Of a stretch of DNA of 64,000 bases, positions 1 through 8,150 are shown in pieces (within the stretch, counting starts at the first letter, position 1; each line of letters starts with the position of its first letter). Source of the DNA: Paenibacillus sp. SC116 (GTDB lineage: Bacteria; Bacillota; Bacilli; Paenibacillales; Paenibacillaceae); assembly GCF_024733555.1 (NCBI RefSeq), contig NZ_JANIOF010000001.1, forward strand, positions 1,326,856-1,390,855. The letters run 5' to 3'. Position numbers and translations under genes: made by a program. The notes below the pieces were generated by a model. The model was not told the origin of the DNA, searched no databases, and worked only from the letters and a program-made list of their open reading frames with translations.

Positions 1-311
1 ACGATTATCGGTTCACAATCACTGACAATATAAGATAAGTTTTTGCTCTTCAATTCTTCATGTATAGGTACAAATATGGCACCAAGTCGAGAAGCAGCAA
101 ATAATGCCGCAAGTACAAAGCTGCTGTTTGGCATTGCACACAGAATGCGGTCTCCAGCTTGCACGTCTTTCGTTTTCAACCATCTGTACAATTGGCTGCT
201 CCTTTTCATCAAGTCAGCATAACTCCATGAAGAGGAATCTGTAATGACTGCCACTTTGTCCGGATAACGAGATGCCGCATCATCCAGCAGTTCATGGATA
301 TATTGGTTCAT
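1..311 (-). CDS. AMP-dependent acyl/aminoacyl ligase, N-terminal fragment (runs off window)
   Basis: Only the first ~103 codons are present. They read as the start of an ANL-superfamily adenylating enzyme: MNQYIHELLDDAASRYPDK, then WSYADLM, then GDRILCAMPNSS and a run of AASRLGAIFVPIHE. This is the usual N-terminal order (substrate-independent opening, 'sYaeL' and 'gPNs...vpl') of acyl-CoA or aminoacyl-carrier ligases. The ATG overlaps the stop of the PLP decarboxylase as ATGA, so the two are translationally coupled. The P-loop and C-terminal lid lie outside the window, so its substrate cannot be guessed. It is the fourth adenylating enzyme of this operon. Coupling to the decarboxylase suggests it may activate the amino acid that is decarboxylated; that is inference. 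Confidence 0.85.
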   Translation of the reverse strand, partial: MNQYIHELLDDAASRYPDKVAVITDSSSWSYADLMKRSSQLYRWLKTKDVQAGDRILCAMPNSSFVLAALFAASRLGAIFVPIHEELKSKNLSYIVSDCEPII

Positions 312-1564
312 CGTAATATCGACTCCTCCCTAAGCGGACTGATCAAACTAATGTCACGAAGTGTGCCATCATGTGTGAGCAGCAATTCCGGGGGCAAACG
401 ATGGGATAAAAAGTGGACATTCGCATACGTAAGACCATACGCACCAGAATGGGAGAATACAATCAAATCTCCTAGATTGACCTTTTCAAAATCAACACCG
501 CTTTGCATGACATCCATAGGTGTGCAAAGTGGACCTACTACGGTATACGAGGTGGACTTTAGATGTTCGCCAGATATCTCAACGTCTCCATCAACCGATA
601 TTTTGATTAGTGGAAGTGGTTTCTTAAATGTCCTTCCTAGACCAGCACGTTGATTCGTCCCACCGTCAATGATTAAATAATTTTTGTCCTTGGATTGCTT
701 CGTATATAATGCGCTTGTCACGAAATACCCCATGCGAGATACGATATAACGTCCGGATTCAATAAATACGTTAGAAATTTCAAGATCTGCATGCTCATTC
801 AACTTCTGCTGCAGCATCTGTTCATACATTTCGATTGAAAATGGTTCATCTTCAATAAATGCTGGAACTCCATAACCACCGCCAAGACCAAGCGTAGTAA
901 GCTGAAACTGATAAACTTGCTGCAGCTGTCGATACCAATAGAGCATCCGCTCTGTAGCTTGTTCATAATACTCGATACTAAAATTTTGGGTACCTTGATG
1001 TGTATGAATACCAACAAGCTTAAGATGGTTGCACTCATTAATAAAAGACACGGCTTGTTCGATACATTCTTCATCAATGCCAAATGGGCTTGCCCCACCG
1101 CCTGCTGCCATGCGAGAACCTGTTGAATCAAGACTTAAATTCAGTCGCAGTGTTATCGATGCGACAAGGCCGAGTTGAGCAGCAACTTGCTCCACGACTG
1201 CCAGCTCTTGCAAATGCTCTACGTTAATAATTCCGATACCTTTACACAAGCAAATTTCAATATCCTTTGCCGTCTTACCCGGACCTGTAAATACGATACT
1301 CGCCACATCCGCTCCTAGTTCAATGGCACGTTGAAACTCACCAATCGAAGCAATCTCCAACTGTGCACCCCATTTTAGCAAGTGCTGAATAAGAATTGGA
1401 TTCGGATTCGCTTTCATAGAATAGTACAAAGACACAGATGATGGTAGATGATTGCGCAGCTGTTCATAATCCAACTTCAGTTGAGCTTCATCGAATAAAT
1501 AGAAGGGCGTCCCATATTGAGCACTTGCTGTATTGAGCGCTTGAATAATTCTATCATTCATCAT
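308..1564 (-). CDS. PLP-dependent decarboxylase, fold type III (BtrK / diaminopimelate decarboxylase-like)
   Basis: Alanine-racemase-fold amino-acid decarboxylase of about 418 residues. Visible motifs are the PLP lysine in YYSMKANPNP (about K51), the glycine-rich phosphate region GLGGGYGVP, ESGRYIV, the catalytic-cysteine region GPLCTPMDVM and the C-terminal GAYGLTYANVHF. Relatives include LysA, carboxynorspermidine decarboxylase and BtrK, which decarboxylates glutamate tethered to a carrier protein in butirosin biosynthesis. Because it sits among carrier proteins and adenylating enzymes, a BtrK-like tethered substrate or a diamine-forming role is more likely than lysine synthesis. The GGAG at about 1571-1574 favours the ATG at 1564 over an upstream TTG at 1576. 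The stop overlaps the next ligase as ATGA. Substrate is unknown. Confidence 0.88.
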   Translation of the reverse strand: MMNDRIIQALNTASAQYGTPFYLFDEAQLKLDYEQLRNHLPSSVSLYYSMKANPNPILIQHLLKWGAQLEIASIGEFQRAIELGADVASIVFTGPGKTAKDIEICLCKGIGIINVEHLQELAVVEQVAAQLGLVASITLRLNLSLDSTGSRMAAGGGASPFGIDEECIEQAVSFINECNHLKLVGIHTHQGTQNFSIEYYEQATERMLYWYRQLQQVYQFQLTTLGLGGGYGVPAFIEDEPFSIEMYEQMLQQKLNEHADLEISNVFIESGRYIVSRMGYFVTSALYTKQSKDKNYLIIDGGTNQRAGLGRTFKKPLPLIKISVDGDVEISGEHLKSTSYTVVGPLCTPMDVMQSGVDFEKVNLGDLIVFSHSGAYGLTYANVHFLSHRLPPELLLTHDGTLRDISLISPLREESILR

Positions 1565-1639
1565 TTTCATCTCCAATGCGTCATAATTGAACCAAATTAA
1601 TAGTTCGAGATTTTAGGGAACCTTACCTTTAAATAGCTT

Positions 1640-2464
1640 TTAGACTATATGCTGCATCCATTGTCTGTCTTGTGCCAAGTAACGAAGTGGATCATCACCG
1701 AACCATTCCAGCGAGGCATTTTTACCGGACTTATCAATTGCTCGTATAATAGAAATGTAATCAACTTGACCATCAGAAAGTGTAACAATTCCAGAACGAC
1801 TGCCGCTCGGTGCATACACATTATTCGAATCAAAAACCGTACAATTTTCAAGGGATGCGATGTTTTTCAAGTGGAAATTCTCGACCCACTTATGCAATTG
1901 TTCGTAGCCTGCCAACGGATCGTCTCCCGCTTCCCACAAATGGAGAAAATCCAAATTAACTTTTACCGCATCGTGACTGACTTCCTTCATTAACAGCAAT
2001 GTTGACGCTGTATTATCGGCAATTGTATTCGGATGTGTCTCTATTAGAAGCATAATTCCTGCAGCTTCACAGCGCTCCCCGATAACTCGAAGATGGCTCA
2101 CAATCATCTCACGTTCCTGTTTATTCACGGATTGGCTGGGTGTTTTACCAGCAAAAGTTCGGATTTTATTCGTACCGAATTGATGTGCTAATGCTATAAG
2201 TTCATCACACTTCAATATCGACAATTTCATATCGGCATGAGGTGAGACATCTATGTAGTCACTAATCATAGAAATCTCAATATGATAAAGCTTTAGTAGA
2301 GAACGACAATGTTCAATTACAGCCGCTCCACCCTGAGAAAGTGACTTTGCATGAACCCCCCACAATTCAATCGCCTGAAACCGTTGCTCATGAACAAATT
2401 GAGCAATATCTGCAAATGACAGGAGCATGTGCCTAAACGATATCGTACAGACAGATACATTCAT
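1640..2464 (-). CDS. asbF: 3-dehydroshikimate dehydratase, AsbF-type
   Basis: A 274-residue TIM-barrel protein closely resembling petrobactin AsbF, which converts 3-dehydroshikimate to 3,4-dihydroxybenzoate. The opening VCTISFRHMLLSF, the segment ISMISDYIDVS, TNKIRTFAGK, LIETHPNTIADN, VNLDFLHLWEAGDDP, HLKNIASLE and the ending ASLEWFGDD follow AsbF through its whole length. Metal ligands are expected in IETH (Glu), NLDFLH (Asp and His) and SLEW (Glu). Its ATG overlaps the upstream stop as ATGA, so it is coupled to the Cys-His-Asp protein. In the petrobactin operon asbF directly follows asbE. Here an AsbE-like protein also precedes it, but the better AsbE homologue lies 7 kb away at 9549-10520. 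AsbF family assignment is strong; the end product of the pathway is not determined. Confidence 0.92.
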   Translation of the reverse strand: MNVSVCTISFRHMLLSFADIAQFVHEQRFQAIELWGVHAKSLSQGGAAVIEHCRSLLKLYHIEISMISDYIDVSPHADMKLSILKCDELIALAHQFGTNKIRTFAGKTPSQSVNKQEREMIVSHLRVIGERCEAAGIMLLIETHPNTIADNTASTLLLMKEVSHDAVKVNLDFLHLWEAGDDPLAGYEQLHKWVENFHLKNIASLENCTVFDSNNVYAPSGSRSGIVTLSDGQVDYISIIRAIDKSGKNASLEWFGDDPLRYLAQDRQWMQHIV

Positions 2465-3420
2465 GAAGACACCTCTTGAGATATAATGTTTTGCATAAAT
2501 GCCGCTTCTTCTCTTGTCACCGCGTGAACAAGTTCTTCAATTCTATTTATTATCGCTGAATCATCATTCATCTTATACTTTAATAGGAGGAAGCTAATAC
2601 CGTTCCATAGTTTAATAATCTGCTTATGCTGAAGCTGTAACGCTTCCCCTGATCCTTTTGCTATACTGCGAAGCTGAGTCATATACTCCCATACGATCGT
2701 TCTCATTTTAATCAGTGAAGCGATGGACAAAATGTTTCGTTCCGTCCATAGTCTCCGTTGAGTACCGTTCCATTCTCTCCCGACATGCAAATGCTTTATA
2801 AATTGATCGAACGCTTGCACATCATAATGCATCGTAAAGTACTTATCTACGAGTACAGAATCAGCATCTTGGGGATAAGATGTTTGATTTGTCACTTCTC
2901 CAAATGGCTGTATCGAGTAGCAATAATATTGCTGCTCAACCATTGCTGCTGCTTCCAACTGTTTTCGAGTCACTAACCCAATATATTCACAAATAGGATC
3001 TGCTACATGAAAAGAATCTAAATTCTCATCATATCCAAAAACTAATACATAATGATCAAATCCGCTCGCCTCAAAATTCAGCATATTGCGTGGAAAAAAC
3101 GGCAGATGCGAAGCTCTGCATTGGTACAGAAATAAACAGCCATTAATTAATTGCTGCTTCATCTCTAGCATGCTTGTTCTACATATTTGAAACTGCAAAC
3201 TGCAATCGCCAAATGTTTCAATTCGACTCCTCATCACATTTCGTCCCGCGTAAAGGACGTCACGATAGTATGTCAGATTCCAATAATGCATTAATAGCCG
3301 ACCCGGATCTCTGCCTATCATTTTCAATGCGGTCGAAATAGACGACATTGCACACTCTAAAGCTCCAAGCTTTACAAGATGCGCCGGATTTGCTTCACCG
3401 TACGGCATTATTTTACTCAT
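2461..3420 (-). CDS. AsbE/BtrH-like Cys-His-Asp acyltransferase-type protein
   Basis: 319 residues with no strong family match by eye. It carries the arrangement shared by three other proteins in this window: an early Cys (C23 in LGALECAMSSI), a central His followed by Tyr (H123 in FDHYVLVFGY), and an Asp about 18 residues later (D141 in HVADP). This resembles the papain/C39-like fold of BtrH and AsbE, which move an acyl group from a carrier protein onto an amine. The C-terminal half is probably helical. It is coupled by ATGA overlaps to the PaaK-like ligase upstream and asbF downstream and has a good AGGAG site. Inference: it transfers the acyl unit loaded on the 4574-4834 carrier protein. 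It could instead be a peptidase-like hydrolase. Confidence 0.6.
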   Translation of the reverse strand: MSKIMPYGEANPAHLVKLGALECAMSSISTALKMIGRDPGRLLMHYWNLTYYRDVLYAGRNVMRSRIETFGDCSLQFQICRTSMLEMKQQLINGCLFLYQCRASHLPFFPRNMLNFEASGFDHYVLVFGYDENLDSFHVADPICEYIGLVTRKQLEAAAMVEQQYYCYSIQPFGEVTNQTSYPQDADSVLVDKYFTMHYDVQAFDQFIKHLHVGREWNGTQRRLWTERNILSIASLIKMRTIVWEYMTQLRSIAKGSGEALQLQHKQIIKLWNGISFLLLKYKMNDDSAIINRIEELVHAVTREEAAFMQNIISQEVSS

Positions 3421-4577
3421 ACTATCACTCCTCTCTTCGCATGCTCGGTTTGTACTTGCGTAACGAAAAAAGGAACCTTGCCACTTTCGGGATTCGAAGG
3501 AATACGAGATACACGCTCGAGCGATACATTCACTTCGAGATGCAAATAGTTGCTCAGCAGTGTGTGTAGACTTTTTTCCAGATGATCAAGCTGTACATGT
3601 TCATCTGCTGCAACTCGGAGGGTAAAAGAAGTATAAGCCGTTTGTACAATTTGAAATTGACGAATGCTCTGCTGTTTAAACAAATCATAAAAAAACTTAT
3701 CAAAGTATCGAAAAAATGCTGCATTTACTCGTTTATCAGGAAGAACGATTTGTGACATTCTCATCGGCATTAGTTGAATGCATAGCGCCCCCGAAAGTTC
3801 ATCTCTCCATATTTTCCCGATATCACCTGTTCGATATCGAACATATGGAATGGTACGCATCACAAGTGAAGTTACAACAATTTCTCCATACTCCCCATCA
3901 TTAACTGGCTCAAACGTATCAGGATCAATAACTTCTACGAAAGCAACCTGTTCATCTACTAAAAATCGTCCATCAGGTGCTTCAAATGCAATTAGCCACA
4001 TTTCTTCTAATCCGTAATAGTCAGCCAAACGGACACCGAAGGCTGCTTCTACAAAAGCTCGTTGTGACGGAATAACCGACTCTCCCCAGTTCTGGATAAA
4101 TAACAGGCTGGACGGAGGTTGGATTTGCTGCTCTGTCATGTACTGAGCCAACTGAAACAGAGAAGAAAAGCGCCCTTGAACAAAATGAGGCTGCTGCATG
4201 CTCATCTGTTGTACATAATGCTGCATCATTTTCGCTTCATCGCTCATGCGATTACTCAACAGCAGCATGCGGTGACGGAGCGGCATTCCCCAACGCCGTC
4301 TATTGCGAAATATCGCAGCTGATAGCTTGCATTGTTCTTCAGCAGAGCGAATGCAGCGATAAGGAATGCCCGTCGTCCCAGATGTATAGGATTCATATAT
4401 TTTGCCTTGAGGCACTCGCTCAAGCTGATTCCTATGCTCATTTATGAAGTGCTTATTTGAGAATGGAAGATCACGAAACGTAAACTGTTCACCTTTCCAC
4501 GGGAAGTAGTAGGGAACTTGATGTGTGAGCTCATGCTTTAATTGCTCTACGATAGTAACGGGATTTGGATTGCTCAT
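3417..4577 (-). CDS. PaaK/CapK-like adenylate-forming ligase
   Basis: A 386-residue ANL-superfamily enzyme of the phenylacetate-CoA-ligase branch. The P-loop is YTSGTTGIPYRC near residue 63. The adenine-binding motif is YGLEEMW and the ribose-binding segment is YRTGDIGKIW, followed by a short C-terminal lid domain. At under 400 residues it is shorter than typical PaaK (about 430). It should activate a carboxylic acid as acyl-AMP and pass it to a thiol. The immediately upstream, overlapping carrier protein (4574-4834) is the obvious acceptor, although free CoA cannot be excluded. The substrate cannot be read from the sequence. The start overlaps the carrier-protein stop (ATGA), and the stop overlaps the following Cys-His-Asp protein. 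Confidence 0.8.
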   Translation of the reverse strand: MSNPNPVTIVEQLKHELTHQVPYYFPWKGEQFTFRDLPFSNKHFINEHRNQLERVPQGKIYESYTSGTTGIPYRCIRSAEEQCKLSAAIFRNRRRWGMPLRHRMLLLSNRMSDEAKMMQHYVQQMSMQQPHFVQGRFSSLFQLAQYMTEQQIQPPSSLLFIQNWGESVIPSQRAFVEAAFGVRLADYYGLEEMWLIAFEAPDGRFLVDEQVAFVEVIDPDTFEPVNDGEYGEIVVTSLVMRTIPYVRYRTGDIGKIWRDELSGALCIQLMPMRMSQIVLPDKRVNAAFFRYFDKFFYDLFKQQSIRQFQIVQTAYTSFTLRVAADEHVQLDHLEKSLHTLLSNYLHLEVNVSLERVSRIPSNPESGKVPFFVTQVQTEHAKRGVIV

Positions 4578-4834
4578 GCCGATACTTTATCCTTCATAAA
4601 AGCTACCGTTGAGCGAACGGAATGAAAATACTCAGGATCAAAATCATCAATCGAAAGTTCAAAGCCAAACTCTGCTTCCAATTCAGCCAACAAATCAAGA
4701 AATAGCAAGGAGTCTAGTCCCAAATCTTCAATTAACTGATGATCATCAACAATGTTTTCAGGGCTCTTTTTTACAATCTTCCCAATTACGTGAACGACTT
4801 TATTATAAATAGTATCAATGGACGTATTTGTCAT
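4574..4834 (-). CDS. Acyl/aryl carrier protein (third of the operon)
   Basis: 86-residue carrier protein with the phosphopantetheine site LGLDSLLFLDLL; the modified serine is S42. Length, acidity and the four-helix pattern (EDLGLDSL, then EAEFGFELSIDDFDPEYF) are standard for free-standing ACP/PCPs. GGAGG lies 10 bases before the ATG. It is sandwiched with 4-base overlaps between a full AMP ligase (4831-6375) and a PaaK-like ligase (3417-4577), so either could load it. It differs clearly from the two carriers at 10.5-11.1 kb, suggesting it carries a different building block. Confidence 0.92.
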   Translation of the reverse strand: MTNTSIDTIYNKVVHVIGKIVKKSPENIVDDHQLIEDLGLDSLLFLDLLAELEAEFGFELSIDDFDPEYFHSVRSTVAFMKDKVSA

Positions 4835-6375
4835 GATGTACGTACCTCCAAATACAATGGTTTAAGCGCTGTACGATTAATCTTTCCGCTTCTCGTCTTT
4901 GGAATATTTGAGACGATTATAATTTCTTTAGGCCGTTGAGCCGGCTGAAGCTTGTGTTGACAATACGAAAACAATTCCTGCTCACTGATGTCCTCCTGAT
5001 GGCACACGACCAAAGCTATAATTCTTTCTCCCGTGCGCACATCTTCAATAGACAGTACAGCTGCTTCGGTAATCATCGGATGTATGGACATCACTAGCTC
5101 GATCGACTCCGGATAAAGGGTATGACCGCCTACATTCATCGCATTGTCTGCACGCCCTGTCACGTACAAATACCCATCAACGTCCACGTGACCAATGTCA
5201 TTTGTCCTCAATCCGTATTCGGTCAGCACTGCTTTACTTCGCGCCTCATCCTTATAATAGCCAAGCATGACATTTGGACCCTGAACATAAATTTCACCCG
5301 TTGTTCCAGGCTGTACTTCACCTATCTCATCTCGAATTCGCACCGAAATTCCATCTAGCGGCAAACCTGCTGCTCCCGCTTTGTCAGGAACATCATTTAA
5401 AATAAAACTACTTACTCTTGGCGCTGCTTCTGTTAAACCGTAACCAAGCATAACCTGTGTACTTGGTAATCTTTCGAGAAGAGACTTTACCGTGTTTTGT
5501 GCCGCCTTCCCCCCGATAATTAACAGTTTCATCAAACTGCTCATCGATGAGAATGACCACGAGCGATTTTTATCCAAAGCAGTAACTAAAGCAGGTACCG
5601 TACAAACATATGAAATTTGCAGCTTGTCCACAAACCGGATCAGCTCAAGTGGATGCCGAATCGAGCATAAATAGATAGATGCTCCAGCAAGCATCGCGAG
5701 TAATAATTCCCCTGTGAATGTTGAGCTATAACCTAATGATTTGAATAGTAGAACACGATCTGTAGCTTCCAACTGTACAACTTTTTGAATTTGCAGCAAG
5801 TTTGCCATAATATTAGCATCACTTAACATAATTCCTTTAGGCAAACCTGTTGATCCTGACGACAAGAAAATAATAGCTGCTTGATTCAACCGTGAAGAAC
5901 CGTCTACTCGCTCAAGAGGTACCGTTTTCTCACCATGAAAACACCAGTGACCCTTCCCAGCTATCTCGATAACGCGATAGCTCTTGCATTCACCCACGAG
6001 TTGAAGCACACCGCTCATAAGCTGCAGCTTCGAATCAGGCAAGATGATAAGATCTGGCTCAATCCAATCTACAATACGGATAAGTTCATCAGGAACGGTA
6101 TACTCATGAAGCGGAACGGGAATGCCACCAGATAATATAACGGCGAATAAAGATGTAATGGAACGAATCGATTGATCCATCCACACTAACGCAATGAAAG
6201 GAGAGTCTTCTGCATCCAACTCTTCCTTCCAGTCAGCAGCCCACTGCCCCGCTATACCAATCATGTGTTGATAACTGACATAGTTAGTTACATCACCGCT
6301 GCCTGTTTCGTAAATTCCAGCGTCCTCATTCCAGCGATGTGATTGTAACCATGACTTCAACGTTGTCGTATTCAT
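4831..6375 (-). CDS. AMP-dependent acyl ligase (acyl-CoA synthetase / carrier-protein ligase)
   Basis: 514-residue, full-length ANL enzyme. It contains the P-loop LSSGSTGLPKGIMLS, the YGLTEAAPRVS adenine motif, RTNDIGHVD, the hinge VTGRADNAMNVGG and the C-terminal lysine in TRSGKINRTALK. It forms an acyl-AMP and most likely loads the overlapping carrier protein downstream. The GTG at 6378 is in frame, but GGAG spaced eight bases from the ATG at 6375 makes that the better start; the ATG shares one base with the ABC transporter's TGA. The substrate is unknown. The active site does not look like the 3,4-dihydroxybenzoate-specific AsbC encoded at the operon start. It may activate a fatty, amino or hydroxy acid. 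Confidence 0.87.
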   Translation of the reverse strand: MNTTTLKSWLQSHRWNEDAGIYETGSGDVTNYVSYQHMIGIAGQWAADWKEELDAEDSPFIALVWMDQSIRSITSLFAVILSGGIPVPLHEYTVPDELIRIVDWIEPDLIILPDSKLQLMSGVLQLVGECKSYRVIEIAGKGHWCFHGEKTVPLERVDGSSRLNQAAIIFLSSGSTGLPKGIMLSDANIMANLLQIQKVVQLEATDRVLLFKSLGYSSTFTGELLLAMLAGASIYLCSIRHPLELIRFVDKLQISYVCTVPALVTALDKNRSWSFSSMSSLMKLLIIGGKAAQNTVKSLLERLPSTQVMLGYGLTEAAPRVSSFILNDVPDKAGAAGLPLDGISVRIRDEIGEVQPGTTGEIYVQGPNVMLGYYKDEARSKAVLTEYGLRTNDIGHVDVDGYLYVTGRADNAMNVGGHTLYPESIELVMSIHPMITEAAVLSIEDVRTGERIIALVVCHQEDISEQELFSYCQHKLQPAQRPKEIIIVSNIPKTRSGKINRTALKPLYLEVRTS

Positions 6376-8150
6376 CACACACGCTCCAATACTCGAGGCT
6401 CGGACAAGTCTTCCTGACGATACGTCGTAAGTAATTCATAGTAAAGTTCACCACGCTGCATGAGCTCTTCATGACTCCCCTGCTCTACAACACGCCCCGC
6501 ATCCATGACAACGATAACATCAGCTTCAGCTACCGTTTGCAAACGATGGGTAGAGAATAATACGGTTTTATTGGACGCACTTGCACGCAGCTTCTCCATG
6601 ACATGACGCTCGGTTTCCACATCAAGTGCTGAAGTAGGCTCATCCAAAATTAAAATATCTGCATTTTTGACTAGCGCCCTAGCAATTCCGATACGCTGCC
6701 TTTGCCCCCCAGACAATTGAAAGCCTTTATGGTAAATATGAGTGTGAAGTCCGTCTGCAAGTGAAGCAATTTTATCATCCAAGCGGACTGCTCGTACGGC
6801 CTCCATCACTTCCTCCTCAGTTACTTTCTCGTTGCCCAGTGCTATATTTTCATAGATCGTACCTGGAAATAGAAATGGCTCTTGAAATACAATAGCTACC
6901 TGTTCTTGAATTTGTCGACGCGTGAGCAATTCATGAGGCTGATCCAACAATGTAATGGAACCCCCGGTAGGCTCATGGAAACCGACTAGCGAGTAAAATA
7001 AAGTAGATTTCCCTGATCCACTTCTTCCAATGACTGCGACCGTCTGGCCTCTCTGAATGGTCAAATTCATATGATCGATAATCAATTTATCATCGAGTAC
7101 GATTGAGAGATTTTCCAATTCAATGGCTGGTCCACTTCCATCCTCCTGACGGATGATACCATTTGATTCGGTAACCGACTGTGCATGCTCAACAGGCACA
7201 TTGAAAAATTCTTGTACACGTTCCAGTGCTATTTCTGCTTGTTTGACCTGTGTAATGGTTTGGTTAATCGCTCGCAAAGGATGCAAAACATTATTCAAAT
7301 AAGCGGCAGCCGCGACGAGCATACCAACCCTCAACACACCATCATTAACCAAAAAGCCTCCTATGCCATACAAAACAACTACAATTAAACTAATAACAAT
7401 TAAAGTCGTCTGAGTAGAGAACATTTGGAACAACGTTTCTTTGGTGCTCGCATGCACTAATCCTTTGTACATGGCTGCATTTCTTCTATGCTCCCATTTC
7501 TCAAGTCCAAATGCGCGTATTTCTTTGGAGCCTTCAACGCATTCATACAAATGTGTCCCAATGTCTTCGTTATGGGTTCGTATAAAGTGAGCATATCTAG
7601 ATAATGACTTCTCAAACAGTTTGGGAATAATTAGTACCATTGGAATGGTAACCAGCGCTAACAAACCAAGTTTCCAATCTAATGCAAAAATCATGACAAT
7701 TGCAAAGCAAATCGTAAACCACTGCGTTACATATTCGACAATGACATGGTTCACATAATTAGCCATCGTATATGAATCAAAACCAATTAATGCTGCATAT
7801 TTGCCTGCACCATGCTTGTCTATTTCATGGATTGGAATGGAACGGGTATGAGCTACGAGCTTCTCTCGAATATCCAGCGTATGCGAAATCGTTAAGTTGC
7901 GGAAAATGGTGTAACAAACGATTGAAGCGCCAGCGCTAACAACTGCGCATAAAATAGTTAATGCTAAGTATTGAAACAACAAAGGCGCATCAAACCGAAC
8001 TAAAATATGATCAATAATAAAACCGAACAGAAGCGGCTGCAGCATGGATGCAATTAATGAGAGGATTAAGACTGCATATGCCAATACTGTTTTACCAGTT
8101 CTGGGGGTTAAGTACATACGAATCTCTTGTAGCAACTGGTATCGATTCAT
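6375..8150 (-). CDS. ABC transporter, fused permease-ATPase (exporter type)
   Basis: A half-transporter of about 591 residues, expected to act as a homodimer. Six membrane segments occupy residues 1-310. The nucleotide-binding domain follows with Walker A GRSGSGKST, the signature LSGGQRQRIGIARAL, Walker B DILILDEPT and the switch region FSTHR. Exporters of this form (MsbA/BmrA type) move lipophilic or peptide-like products out. Within the operon it is the probable exporter of the finished product. A longer frame begins at 8204, but GGAGGAATAAC directly before the ATG at 8150 and an ATGA overlap with the glycosyltransferase stop decide the start. No accessory peptidase domain is visible. Confidence 0.92.
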   Translation of the reverse strand: MNRYQLLQEIRMYLTPRTGKTVLAYAVLILSLIASMLQPLLFGFIIDHILVRFDAPLLFQYLALTILCAVVSAGASIVCYTIFRNLTISHTLDIREKLVAHTRSIPIHEIDKHGAGKYAALIGFDSYTMANYVNHVIVEYVTQWFTICFAIVMIFALDWKLGLLALVTIPMVLIIPKLFEKSLSRYAHFIRTHNEDIGTHLYECVEGSKEIRAFGLEKWEHRRNAAMYKGLVHASTKETLFQMFSTQTTLIVISLIVVVLYGIGGFLVNDGVLRVGMLVAAAAYLNNVLHPLRAINQTITQVKQAEIALERVQEFFNVPVEHAQSVTESNGIIRQEDGSGPAIELENLSIVLDDKLIIDHMNLTIQRGQTVAVIGRSGSGKSTLFYSLVGFHEPTGGSITLLDQPHELLTRRQIQEQVAIVFQEPFLFPGTIYENIALGNEKVTEEEVMEAVRAVRLDDKIASLADGLHTHIYHKGFQLSGGQRQRIGIARALVKNADILILDEPTSALDVETERHVMEKLRASASNKTVLFSTHRLQTVAEADVIVVMDAGRVVEQGSHEELMQRGELYYELLTTYRQEDLSEPRVLERV

